DNA from: Mytilinidion resinicola
Lineage: Eukaryota > Ascomycota > Dothideomycetes > Mytilinidiales > Mytilinidiaceae
Reading direction: 5' to 3'
Assembly: GCF_010093595.1 (NCBI RefSeq)
Contig: NW_022985464.1
Location: forward strand, 153,170-217,169
Length of the DNA: 64,000 bases
Shown: in pieces, positions 22,601-34,540 of the stretch
Layout of the letters: each line of letters opens with the position of its first letter
Position numbering within the stretch: the stretch's first letter is position 1
Notes under the pieces: generated by a model
What the model saw: only the letters and a program-made list of their open reading frames with translations
Databases searched by the model: none
What the model was told of the DNA's origin: nothing
Made by a program: the position numbers and the translations under genes

Positions 22601-24751
22601 AATTTTATAATTATATATTTAGTATTTAGGTAACTTATTAGCTTTCTGTTAGAAGAAGGTCTTTAGTAAATAGTAATATTATACTAGGACTTTTATAGCT
22701 AGGTTAGTTCGGGTTTTTAAAGCTAAGGCCTTATTAATATTAGTAATAGTAATAGCAAAGATTTTATAATCGGGTTATTAGGCTAATCGGGTTATAAATA
22801 CCGCGTTTAGTATGCGGATATCTATCCGGGTATCGGGTTTAAATTTAGAATTAGATTTAGTTTTAGGTTTAGTTTCTAGCTTAGGTTTAGGGTCGGGTAT
22901 ATTTATCTAGTATACTATTTTAGAAAGCTAGTAATTATATTAGTATTATATAAATAGGCTTAATTGCTATAAGTAAAAGTATTAGGTTAGAGGTGTTAGG
23001 CACTATTTAATAAGGGGCGCTTTAGGAAGCTGTTCTATATAAGTTCTTATTGCAGAAGTTTAGAAGTTGCGTAGGTATTACGCCTAGTATTAGGATAATT
23101 AAAATAACAGTTATTAGTTATTATAGTTAAATCTAATATAGTGCTTATATAGCTAAGGCTATTTTAGTAGTAGCTTATATTTGCTAAATTCTAGTATATA
23201 GAGACAGATCTATTCTATATAGTTTAGGTAGTAGAGGGTTACTTATATAGAGTATATAATCTATTCTTTTTTAAGCGTTTTTCTATTAAATTTAGTTAGG
23301 CGTAAGATATAAAGAAGCAGGTTAAGGCAGAGGTTCTATGCGCGCGCCAGATTCCTATAAATATAACCTATACCTATAGCTTTACTATTAATTAGAGCTA
23401 TAGCGTTTATATAGGTAGGGCCTTATTATATAGAAATAGGAATAAGAATCTATTATTTCTAGGAGTTAGGTTTAGGTTCTTTAAATAGGTTTATAGAAAT
23501 CCGGGGTTAGAATAGTTCTAGGGGGCGACTTAGCCCTAGAATAGGGCTTTTAACAACTTTTTTATATAGGATAAGCGGCTACCTCTAGATTAATTAGAGC
23601 TAGAGAATAAAGTAGTAGATATAAAGGAATAGCGGGCAAATAAAAATTAGGTAGAATTAGTTAATTACGCGTATATGCGCAGTTAGAGGCTTAGAGGCTT
23701 ATCTACACTAGATAATTAGACTTAGGGCAAGGAAATAGAGCAATTACAGGAGATATAGCTATGCTTTCCGTATTTAAAGCAGAGGCCCTTTTAATAATAT
23801 TTATTTTATTTAGCTAAGCCGGCTAGAGCATATTTAAATATATTAATTTCTATTATATCTAGGTTCTTTTATAATAAAGGGGAATATTAAAAGGGTTAGC
23901 CGGGCAGAAATTATAGATTATTATTATACTTTGCAATTAAGTTAGTATAATTATTTAGATTATCCGGGGTAGTAGCGCTAACTATTATATAGCGGAGTTT
24001 ATTAAAAAGGGAGTATTAGAGCTAAGTTATTAGGCTAGCTTTATTTAGATCTATATTAGCGGTAAGTTATTAGAATTTAGTAAAGTATAATATAAAGGCA
24101 CGCCTTTCTTACTTTAGTATATAAAGTTAATTTAAGAATATAAGTTTCTAGTTTAGATTACTATATATAGCCTATAGGAATTAGATAAGTTAATTAATAG
24201 TACAGATATTTTAGTCTATTAAGGGGTTAATAAGCGTTAATAGGTTAGATTCTAATTAAGAGTAAGCGTATAGCAGGCGAGCACGTTTAGTTAGGTATTA
24301 ATTAGCATTTCCTTCTAGTTTATACTGTAGTTATCGGATAAAAATTAGAAGTTCCTTTTAACTCTTCTTAAATATTAGAGGGTTAATTAAATATTTAGTT
24401 TTTAGGGTTAGCAGGGCGGCGGCTATTAAAAAGGAGTTTATTAAAGTTAGCAGAGTAACTTTAATAGTTAGGGTTTATATATAGTTTATATTATTAGTAG
24501 GTATTAAGCTATTATTTAATTTATAAACAGAAGGCCCTGCAAATTATTAGTTAGGCGCTAGTAGTAGAGTAGAGGTAAATTTAGACCGAATTGCGGCTAC
24601 TTCCTTTTATAGAGCAGTAATTTCCTATTTCTAGGCGAATAGGACTTTTATTATAGTAGCCTGCTATTTCTTTATAAAGCTAATAAGCTCTAAAAGTATT
24701 ATAGTTAGGTTAGTAGAGGTGTCTATAGTAGTAAAAGTAGATATAATATAA

Positions 24752-25161
24752 TATTATAATAGCACTATATATAAAAGGTTAAGGGCTTAAAAAGAAGTAT
24801 TAATTAGGTGCTATATATAATACTATATAAAGAATTAAGACGTTGTATAAAGAATAGGAAAACAGGAGACAGGCTACTAGATATAAGGGCGTGGCCGAGC
24901 GCGTGGCGTACGGCCTCTATACCGTTTCGGCGCGTGGCACGTGTGTACACGAGGTTCTTACTAGATTAGGTAATAGGAAAAGAGGGCAGCCGGTAGGTGG
25001 CTGGAGCGGGACAGGATAGGAAGCGGAAGTAAAATAGGAGCGGAGCAGGGCAGGCAGAGCAAAAGGCCGGCTAACGGTAGTAGGCCGGTGCAGATTGCTG
25101 GAGTTATAGCAATCTGCGGCAGAATTTCGGTAGGTAGGATGTCGCGGTCGATACCGTAATA
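24752..25161 (-). repeat. 5' LTR of Gypsy copy A
   Basis: 410 bp partner of 19193-19602. In plus orientation it runs from TATTATAATAGCAC to GTCGATACCGTAATA. Differences from the partner are C/T or G/A transitions, as expected from RIP after insertion. Confidence 0.85.
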
Positions 25162-25703
25162 AATATAATAGAAATTAATATATCTAAATATACTCCAGCC
25201 GGCTTAGCTAAATAAAATAAATATTATTAAAAGGGCCTCTACTTTAAATACGGAAAGTATAGCTATATCTTCTATAATTGCTTTATCCCTTTATTTTAAG
25301 TCTAATTATCTAGCGTAGATAAGCCTTTAAGCCTCTAACCGCGTATATATATATAATTAACTAATTCTACCTAATTTTTATTTACCTGCTATTTCTCTAT
25401 ATTTACTGCTTTATTCTTTAGCTTTAATTAATCTAGAGGTAGCCGCCTATCCTATATAAAGAAGTTGTTAAAAGCCCTATTCTAGGGCTAAGTTACCCTC
25501 TAGAACTATTTTAACCCCGGATTTCTATAAACCTATTTAAAGAACCTAAACTTAACTCCTAGAAATAATAGATTTTTATCCCTATTTCTATATAATAAGG
25601 CCCTACCTATATAGACGCTATAGCTCTAATTAATAGTAAAGCTATAGGTATAGGTTATATTTATAGGAATTTGGCGCGCGCATAGAACCTCTGCTTTAAC
25701 CTG

Positions 25704-25732
25704 GGTTAGGGTTAGGGTTAGGGTTAGGGTTT
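25704..25732 (+). repeat. Interstitial telomere repeats (TTAGGG)4
   Basis: GG followed by four uninterrupted TTAGGG units and TTT, abutting the broken end of the older Gypsy copy. The G-rich strand points right, the orientation expected if telomerase had healed a chromosome break at 25703 and the end was later joined to other DNA. The repeat contains no CpA on either strand, so RIP would not have eroded it. Confidence 0.85.
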
Positions 25733-25739
25733 TTAGGCG

Positions 25740-26990
25740 GTTATTAGTAACCGTATAAAGGAATTGCTTACTAGCCTTAACTATAATCTAAATTTATATA
25801 TATTATTTAGAGTTTTTAATTACTGTAGTATTTTTAGTAGAAGTGCTAGTAGTAGGGTTTATAACCGTATATTAAGGTAATTAAAAACTACCTACGCGTT
25901 AATAGGAACTAATTTAGAGGCCTTAAAGGCCTTTTTATAGTTCTTATATATAAATACGTTAAAAAACGCGTTTTTAAAGGCTGGTAGAAAGCCTTCTTTA
26001 TTAATATAGTAGACGCGTCGGCGTGCTAAGTCTTATATACGTTAAAAGTACTTTAGCTTTAATAGCGAGAAGTATACTATATTAAGTAGCTAAAGTATAT
26101 ATAATAAATACGCAGGCATATAAAGGGTAAAGATTTGTTATTTAATATAATAATCCTTAAAATCTTAGTTAAGGTGGCTTTTATAGCCGTCTAAAATCAG
26201 CAACCTATATAACTCTACCTAACGCGCTTTTATATATATATTAAAGTGCTTTAACTACTTAAAACTAAGCTTATTATTAGTCCAGCCGTTCTTAGAAATA
26301 GAGAGCTTCTAATTATATAGTATTTCTACTTTCTTATACTATATAAAGATATAAACGCGTCCTTTATAGATAATAAATAGTAGGGTTATATATCCGGCAG
26401 CGCAGATGCTTTAGATAACTGTAACCTACTTTTAGTTGCCTAGTTAAATAAGATTAGGCCTTATACGTTTCTCTAAACCTATAATAACCTTTATTATACT
26501 AATTATACCTATTTAAAAGCTAGTTTTATTAAAGTTGTAAATATTATCTAAGTGGACGCTATACTTAGCTATAGTCTCTTGTATAAAAGTAAACTATATA
26601 TTAATAACCTTTAGGTCTTCCTAGAGTATTTTCTAGTAGTTTTTTTTACCTAATTAAAAGCTATTTTAAGCTCCTTTATATAAGATATAAACTATTAAGT
26701 TTAGTTCTTACCTACTAGTATCCCACCACGCGCAGCTAGTACTTTATCTGCTATATCTGCCACCTTATATAACTGGGGCGCAAATCCTTGCAAGTCTAGG
26801 TTAAGAATATATTATATAATTATATACTCTTCGGTTATAGTAAGTTTTAGGCAGTTTAGTTATAATTAAGGTCGAAATATAATTCCGTGGAGCTAATTAG
26901 AGAGCCGCTAATATCGTACGTTAAAGGCTGCTACAGCGCGTTATATAGTCCTAAATTAACTAAAAGTAAAGGCTTAAAGCGCGAGATTAA
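25740..26990 (-). mobile_element. RIP-decayed Fot/pogo-type (Tc1-mariner superfamily) transposase
   Basis: On the minus strand, scattered stretches read as a pogo-family DDE transposase: ILNLDLQGFAPQLY and VADIADKVLAARGG of the N-terminal DNA-binding part, then NFNKTSF where the first catalytic Asp is normally NFDETGF. After these come VISICAAGY-like, SKNGWTNN, ILDGYKSH with the second Asp retained, and LYMPAY. Numerous stops and D-to-N or E-to-K changes fit G-to-A mutation. Terminal repeats could not be fixed. It lies immediately right of the telomere repeats. Confidence 0.75.
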
Positions 26991-27757
26991 TACTGCCTTT
27001 TTACTAAGATAGATAATCGCTGCGTTGTTAATATATTGCTGTGTAAATATAGTATTGGTTATACTAAGGAAAAGTAGCCGGCTTGGTAGTTTAGCCGGCT
27101 TAGTAGTAGAATACGTTATAGGAAAAGTTATAGGACAACTTACTAGAGAAAAAAAAGTAAAAATAGCCGTAGCCGCAGGAATATTAATAACAACAACTAT
27201 TAACGCAGAAACCTATATAAGATTAGATATATTAGAAGGCTTAAGCCGTAATATCTAGTAAGAACTAGATAATAAGTTACCTATTAAAAATAGTAAGGAG
27301 TACTATAATAGTAATAAAGATTACAAACTAGAAAAATAGTCTAGTAATAGAAAGTTTAGTATTAGACTAGAGTAAAAACCGCTAGAGCTATATAGAAAAT
27401 AGACTAAAATTAAAATCTATAGAGCTTTATACTCTATTAGGGAAATAGGTATTTATAATAAGGAAAATAAACGGCTAGATAGAAACCACCTGCTTTATAA
27501 ATAGATATCTTAGGTATTATATATTAAGGACAAGTATAGCAAGTATATAATATATAAAAAACACTATAGATAGTACCTATACTAAATAAAATATTATATT
27601 ATTACGCAACTAGTATTAGTTAAGGAAATAGAATACTATATTATAGGTAAGAAAAATAAACTTATAGAAGTAGCTACTATAGTTCCGGACCCTTAGTACC
27701 TAATAAACTATAGAAAAAATAAAAACTGGCGAGAATACTACTAGAACTTATGCCTAG

Positions 27758-28025
27758 TATTATAGCTTAAACGGTAAAGCTTACTGCACAGCGTAACACG
27801 TAATATTAGAACCCGGCGAGAGGCCTTATTATAAGGGCCTATACGAGCCTTAGTAGAAGTATACCTACTAACCGCCGCCCTGCCTTTTTATAGCTTCTTA
27901 AGCTACGTCTTATTATTTAACCCGCCTGCCTGCCGTATATTATAGAACACGTAGTAAATTTAGTTATTACTTCTACCTACCTGCCTAAGCTAGCTAGGGC
28001 AATCCTGCCGCCTAAAACCGTAATA
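27758..28025 (+). repeat. 5' LTR of the chromodomain Gypsy element
   Basis: 268 bp, from TATTATAGCTTAAACGG to AAAACCGTAATA (originally TGTTACAG...TAACA). It differs from 33254-33521 by transitions only in the stretches I compared. Confidence 0.85.
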
Positions 28026-31000
28026 TTATATAGCTTTTTACCTACTTAGCTATCTACCTGCATTGCTAACCTAATATCCTACTTTTTTTTTTTAGTTCTG
28101 CCGGATAGCAAATCCGCGTTCGCCGCCTATATTACTAACCTAACCACGTATATAAATAGTATAAGTACTGCCGCTAAATATATAAATATATTAATACCGC
28201 CTAGGAAAGCCTTACTAAAAACTACTAAGCCGCACTTTGTATATAAGCCCTAGAATTGGAAATTAAGGAATATAAATAATAGAGCAACTAACTAAAGGTA
28301 TAATTATAAGCTGTTTATAAATACTAGAAGGAAAAAATAAAGGAGCTTATAGATAAACTAGCTTTAGCCCTTGCTAAGAAATAGAGAGCAATTAATATAG
28401 CTACACCTACTATCCGTACCGCCCTATAAACCCTAATACTGTAAGTACTAACTAAAGGAAATATAGCTAATATAGTATAAACGCCTCCGTCTACTTCTAA
28501 TATATTTACTACCCCTGCCCGGCTTTCTAAGAAATAACCTAACTCTAATAAGTTTACGGGTAACTAAAAGAACCTCTGCCGCTTCCTTTCTTAAATCTAT
28601 AAAAAAATAACTGTTAACTAAAACCGCTTCCCTAACTCCTAAAGCTAAATATTTTATATAAATAGTTGTCTAAGTAGAAACCTATACACCTAAGTCCTGC
28701 TATATATTATAAAAGGAAACTATTAACTACCCGATTTTAAAGCTATTCTAGAACTCTTAGAATAAGTATATAGAAACCCTAACTAAGTCCGTAACTCCTG
28801 TACTAAACTATTCCGCCTCCGCCAGAATAATAAAAAATTTAGCGTTTTTTTTACTAAATTCTAACGCCTAGCTTTAGAAAGAGAGCTTTCTAAAAAAGCT
28901 TTACTAACCCTTTTAGAAGAAGCCGTTAACTGTAAACTAAAGGGAATACTACTCTACTATAAACCCCCTAGTAGAAAGTACTATATATTTATAAAGTTTC
29001 TTTAAAACTTAGATAACCGCCGTAAATAATATAAAATATCTACTACTACAACCCCGAGAATATATACTAATATAAATTAAACCTATTAGAAAACACCTAT
29101 TTCTATAGGAATATAAACTGCTATACCCTAGTTATTACTAAAAGCGTCCGGTGCTATAAAAATTATAGAAGTCTCCGGAGACCTAATAGATTTTTTAAAA
29201 GGTTGCTTAACTTAATATAAAAGGAAGGAATATTACTATTATAGATCTAAGAAATACTTTATCTATAACTGCCCTTAGCCTAATAAATACTCTATCCGCT
29301 CCTGCTTTATTTATAAAAATATGTTCTTCTAGAGCCTTTTACCGCCTTCTACTAAATATAGAACCTAGATGCTGCTAAAACCTACTTCTCCCCTATTTTC
29401 TGCTTTAATAAAAGGATTAAGCCTAATATAAGTTGTAGCTAGGCTTATATACCGCGCACTATATAAGTATCTGCTGCTGCTATTTAAGGAATAACTATTA
29501 AAAAGGAACAGGTTATAAGAGCTAACCTGTTAATTATACCTATATATTTAGAATACTAGGGCTAGAGTATTTTAGTATATAGTATAATTAATAGTAGCTA
29601 TAAAGGGAAAGCGCTAGTTAATAAAAACTGGGTAAAGCATTACTATATCCTAATAATTCCGCTTAAGTACCCTTTTTACCTAGAACTGGCCGATAAAGGC
29701 AATTCTAAAGCAGGTAAAGTAACCTATACTATTTAGGTTTAATTATAGATAAATAAATATTTAGAGACCGTTTAAATAGGGGTAACTAAACTAAGTTATT
29801 ACCCGATTATTCTAGGAATCCTATAGCTACGCCTGCATAATTCTATACCGGACTAGTCCCGCAATATACTATAGTTTATAAGCTAGTACTATTATAAACA
29901 CTATAATATGCCGTAAAAAGCAACGCGTGTATAAGGAATTGCTAATATTCTAAAAAAAAACCGCCTGGAGTACCTGCCGCCTGCACTAAAAAACCTAGAA
30001 GAAAAAAATATAGCACTTGTTTCCTTACGCATATATAGCGCCTACCTATAAAAAGGATATAAACTCTTTTTTATATTAGTAGATAATATTAACTATATTC
30101 TATCTAAAAAAAAGGGCTTTAACCTAGACCGCCTGCCTAAAAAACTATAAAAGTTTACTAATATCTTTTTGCCTAAAAACGCCGACTGCCTGCTACTGCA
30201 CCGCCCGTATAACTATAAAATTAAGTTAGAGAAAGGAAAAATACTCTTTTTTACACTTTTATACCTAATATCCTATAATAAGCTAATAGCTTTAAGAAAA
30301 TAGGTAGCAGATAATCTAAAGAAAGGATTTATCCGCCCTAGCTCTTTACCTACTGTGTTACCTGTATTATTTATAAAAAAGCCTAAAAAAGGCTTCCGCT
30401 TCTACGTTAACTACTAAGCGCTAAATACTATAATAGTTAAGAACCGCTACCTGCTACTATTAATAAAGGAAACCTTAAGCAACCTAAAAAGGATAAAGTA
30501 CTTTATAAAGATTAATATTATATCTGCTTTTAATAACCTATATATAAAAAAGGGTTAAAAATAGCTTATTATATTCTAAACCCGACTAAGACTATTTAAA
30601 ACCTTAGTAATACTATTTAGGCTTACCGGAGCCCCTGTAATATTCTAATAATTTATAAATAATACTTTGCAAGAGTATTTTAATATTTTCTATACTACCT
30701 ACCTAAATAATATTCTAATTTACAGCCGGAACTAAACTAAACACCTAGAGTATATCCGCACTATACTAAAACTGCTATAAAAAGTAGAACTCTACGTAAA
30801 GATTAAGAAATATAAGTTCTTTACTAAAGAAATAATATTTCTAGGTATTATTATAGGAGCTAACAGCCTGTAAATAGACCTAGAGAAAATTAAAGCCGTA
30901 ATAGACTAGGAGATACTAACTTGCCTAACTAATATATAAGCTTTTATAGGATTTAGAAACTTCTACCGCTAATTTATTAGAGACTTCTTAAAAATTATTG

Positions 31001-33253
31001 CTCTGCTAGTACGCCTAATAAAAAAGGGCGTTGCCTTTATATAAAATACTACCTGTTAAAAAGCTTTTACTAAATTAAAAAAAGCCTTTACTTCTGCACC
31101 TGTTCTAGCACTATTTAACTAGAATAAGCCTATTATTATAGAAACGAATATATTTAATTATATTTTAGCTAGCGTCTTATTATAGTATAGAGATAATAGA
31201 ATCCTGCACCCTGTTATATTTTTCTTAAAAAAGTATTTAGTTGCAGAATACAACTATAAGATATATAATAAGGAATTGCTTATTATTATCTAATACTTTA
31301 AAGAATAGAGACTAGAGCTTAAGAGCGCCGCCTTACCTATTAAAGTTATTACTAACTACTATAATCTAGAGTACTTTATAATAATAAAACTACTAAACTA
31401 CCGCCAGGCCTGCTAGTTTAAATTCCTGTTCTATTTTAACTTTAAAATTATATATTAACCCGGAAAACTTAGGGTAAAGCCTAATTTTCTAACTAAAAAA
31501 TTAAAGAACCTGCCTAAAAAAGGGGATAAATATTTCCGCTACTAGAGCTAGATAATTCTAAAGAAATTAAACTTTAAGAATAAAATAGAAAAGAAAACTA
31601 TAAGAAAAGTAACCTTTAAAAATAAAGCTAAAATAATAGCTCTAGCACCTGTAAGAACCCGGTAAAAAGGCTTATTACTAACTTTCCTAGATAATACCCC
31701 GTAAAATAAATAAAAAACTAAGGGAGATATAGAACTACTTTCTATAATTACCGCTCTACTAAAAATAGCATATAAAAAAAACTCTATCCCGCTATTAGTT
31801 CTAAAAGCCTTAGAAAAAAACACTGCTATTACGCAAAGCTTATATTAGCTAAATACTAGAAAAAAGGTAGATACCTATACTATTAGAACTGCCTATATAT
31901 ACCTAACTATAATAAACTAAAGGCAGAACTTCTGCGTATATACTATAGGAATACTATTACCGGCCACCCTAGAAAATCTAAAATATATAGCCTAATAGCC
32001 TGTAGTTACTACTAGCCCGGAATACTACTTTATATAAACTATTAGGTTAGGAACTGCTAGATATATAAAAGAACTACTTTATTATAAAAAGCCTACTAGG
32101 GTATTCTAAAGCTGCTGCCTATTTTTAAGAAAGCCTGGCGTAATATATTAATAGATTTTATTATGCACCTGCTGTATAGCAGAAAGTATAATATAATTTT
32201 TATTATAGTAAACCGCCTAACTAAAATAAAATACTTTCTTACCTATAAAAAAACCTGCAATATAAAAGATATTATAAAACTTTTTCTAAAGAATATCTAG
32301 AAACTATACAGCCTGCCTGCCTCTATTATATTTAACTAAGGGCCCTAGTTTATAGCTAAATTCTAGAAATACTTAACTAGCCGCCTAAAAATTAACTGCC
32401 TACTATTAACTATATACTACTCTAAAACTAATAGCTAGACTAAAAAAGCTAACGCTATTCTAGAATAGTACTTATAAGTATATATATTCTATTTACAGGA
32501 TAACTAGGCTAAATAGCTGCCTTTAGCTAAACTATTAATTAATACTATAAATTTTAAAAGCACTTATATCTCCCCCTTTTTTATAAACTATAGCTTCTAC
32601 CTATATTTAGGTTTTAAGCTAGTTAAACTATTAACCCGCCTGCTTACTAGAAATACTAAGCGCTTTACTAAGTATATAAAAAAGATTCTAGAATATCTAA
32701 AGTCTAAACTTACTGCCTTCTATACCTAATATAAAAATAATATAAACTATAACTATTACCCTACTTATAACTATTAAGTTAATAACTTAGTATAGTTAAA
32801 TACTAAGAATATTAAAACCCTCCGCCCCTAAAAAAAGCTAGATTAGAAGAATTTTAGACTATTCTATATAGAGAAGGTTATTAGCCCTTATATATACCGC
32901 CTAACTTTACTAGAAAGTATACGCAACTACAACGTCTTCTATATTAGTTTACTAAGACCTGCCGTAAATAATCCGCTGCCCGGCCAGCGTTAAAAACCAC
33001 CGCCGCTAGTTAAAGTTAAAGGTTTAGAGAAGTAGAAAGTCGAGGAAGTTGTCGACTCTTAATAGGAGCGTCGCGGTTGTGGCCGCCCCCGCCTAAAGTA
33101 CACGGTGAAGTAGACCGGATATAACGAAGTTATAGAAGAGCCCGCTAACTATCTAGAATATACTAAGGAAGCTATCCGGTCGTTCTATTGCTGTTACCCT
33201 GAAAAGCCCGGTTCTTAGGCCTTAACAGAGTTCGGCCGTAAGAAGGGGAGTAC

Positions 33254-33521
33254 TATTACAGCTTAAATAGTAAAGCTTGCTGCACAGCATAACACGTGAT
33301 GTTAGGATCCGGCGAGAGGCCTTATTGTAAGGGCCTATGCGAGCCTTAGCAGGAGTATACCTGCCGACCGCCGCCCTGCCTTTTTATAGCTCCTTAAGCT
33401 ATATTTTATTATTTAACCCGCCTGCCTGCCGTGTATTATAGAATATATAGTGAATTTAGTTATTACTTCTACCTACCTGCCCGAGCTAGCTAGGGCAATC
33501 CTGCCGCCCGAGACTATAACA
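33254..33521 (+). repeat. 3' LTR of the chromodomain Gypsy element
   Basis: 268 bp, from TATTACAGCTTAAATAG to GAGACTATAACA, followed directly by the CCTAG duplication. Confidence 0.85.
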
Positions 33522-34540
33522 CCTAGTATATTACGAAATAAAATATACGAACTATTAGCTATAAAAATAGCTAAAAAATAAGCAGGCGCTTAAGTAATAA
33601 AACGGCTAGAGTAGCTAAAAATAAGGTCCTATAGAGTAGCTAAAAATAAAGGAACGTAAACCGCAACTATTACTACTTTAGTAGGAAAAGCCTATATTAT
33701 AAAAAAAGAAAGGAACCTAGCAACGCAGCCTAACTCTATTCCTATTTAGAACTATAGACACGTAATCCTATTAGTTAAAATTAGTAGAAACCCGGTAAAA
33801 GCACTACTAGATAGTAGGGCGCAAGGAAATTTTATATTCTATAACTTTATTAGGAAAAACCGGATTTCTTAGTAATAGAAAAATAGACCTTATAAACTAT
33901 ATATAGTAGATAGTATACCTATATAATATAGTAACGGGCAGGTAACTATAGAAACTTAACTAAGTATTATATAAATTAAAGAATATAAAGAAACTATTAG
34001 TATAGATATAACTAATATAGTAAAATATAATATAATTTTAGGTATACTATAGTTAAAGTAGTATAACCCCTAAGTTAATTAGAAATCTAGTAAAGTAAAA
34101 ATCTAAACAGAAAGTAAACTAAAAAGCACCCTGCGCTAAAATAAGCCTAAGCAAAAATAAGATATTAATATAGATACCTTATAAGGCAGGAACGCCTAAA
34201 AAAGAGGACAGGTAATAAGCTAACAGTAGCCTAAACCTATAAACAGCCGGCAGCTAGCTAAGGCAATAAAAGCACTAAACGTGCTAGAAGAATATAAGGA
34301 ATTTAGAGAAATTTTTATAGAAAAGGTTTAGAATACACTACTAAAGTATTAACCTTAGAACTACTATATTTCCCTAGTACTAGGCGAATAACTATAGTTT
34401 AGACTAATCTATTTACTAGCCTAGAGCGAGCTGGAAGTGCTAGAAGAATACCTGGAAAAGAACCTAAAGTAAGGATTTATCTAACTATTAGAATTACCTG
34501 CAGGTTACCCTGTAATATTTGTTCTAAAACTAAATAGTAA

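Larger units (their letters stand above)
19193..25161 (-). mobile_element. Full-length Gypsy LTR retrotransposon, family 1 (copy A), nested and RIP-inactivated
   Basis: 5969 bp on the minus strand, with two 410 bp LTRs (19193-19602 and 24752-25161) and an exact 5 bp target duplication AATAT (19188-19192, 25162-25166). The LTRs differ from each other by C/T and G/A transitions. Read on the minus strand, gag occupies about 24690-23700 and pol continues to about 19700. The reverse transcriptase core near 22098-22135 reads YINNILIYSEN where YxDD is required. A polypurine stretch (AGAAGGGGGG on the minus strand) precedes the 3' LTR at 19603. Stops occur throughout. Family membership is inferred from RT and LTR structure. 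Confidence 0.85.
17886..25703 (+). mobile_element. Truncated older copy of Gypsy family 1, split by a younger copy and ending at telomere repeats
   Basis: Plus-strand LTR (17886-18295), then the gag region (18296-19192), resuming after the nested copy (25167-25703) with the remnant of the gag zinc knuckle and the sequence after it. Alignment by eye with the younger copy shows co-linearity up to ...TTTAACCTG at 25703. There the match stops and TTAGGG repeats begin, so pol and the 3' LTR are absent. The interruption is marked by the AATAT duplication at 19188-19192 and 25162-25166. The copy is heavily RIP-mutated. Confidence 0.8.
27758..33521 (+). mobile_element. Full-length chromodomain Gypsy retrotransposon (chromovirus-like), RIP-inactivated
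   Basis: 5764 bp with 268 bp LTRs (27758-28025 and 33254-33521) and an exact target duplication CCTAG (27753-27757, 33522-33526). Order on the plus strand: gag (about 28140-29330, with a zinc knuckle whose Cys became Tyr near 29230), protease, reverse transcriptase (RFYVNY; YLNNILIYS near 30700 in place of YLDD), RNase H, integrase (about 32100-32960), and a C-terminal chromodomain (33040-33250: EEVVDS, LKYTVK, GYNEVIEEPANYLE). A polypurine stretch AAGAAGGGGAG precedes the 3' LTR. Many in-frame stops are present. Chromodomains of this type direct integration to heterochromatin in related elements, which fits this location. Confidence 0.88.
27090..34540 (+). mobile_element. Second Gypsy-like fragment, split by the chromodomain element
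   Basis: The left part (27090-27757) is an AT-rich gag-like frame. The right part, resuming after the CCTAG duplication (33527-34540), contains an aspartic protease signature LDSGAQGNFI near 33805-33835 and then the beginning of a reverse transcriptase (SELEVLEEYLEKNLK, ELPAGYPVIFVLK). It stops abruptly at 34540, where the next inverted-repeat element begins. No LTR was recognised. Stops throughout mark it as dead. Its family is distinct by eye from the other two Gypsy elements. Confidence 0.6.

Noticed and set aside
25704..25732. True chromosome end at the TTAGGG tract
   Set aside because: The tract is only four units long and unrelated sequence continues for 38 kb, so it is interstitial here.
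27025..27258. 77-codon plus-strand frame in AT-rich DNA
   Set aside because: It lies at the junction of the pogo relic and a Gypsy fragment, has no recognisable features, and is likely to be chance opening in RIP-mutated sequence.
31548..31823. 91-codon minus-strand hydrophobic frame
   Set aside because: Antisense to the pol region of the chromodomain Gypsy element; the Phe/Leu/Ile richness reflects AT composition.
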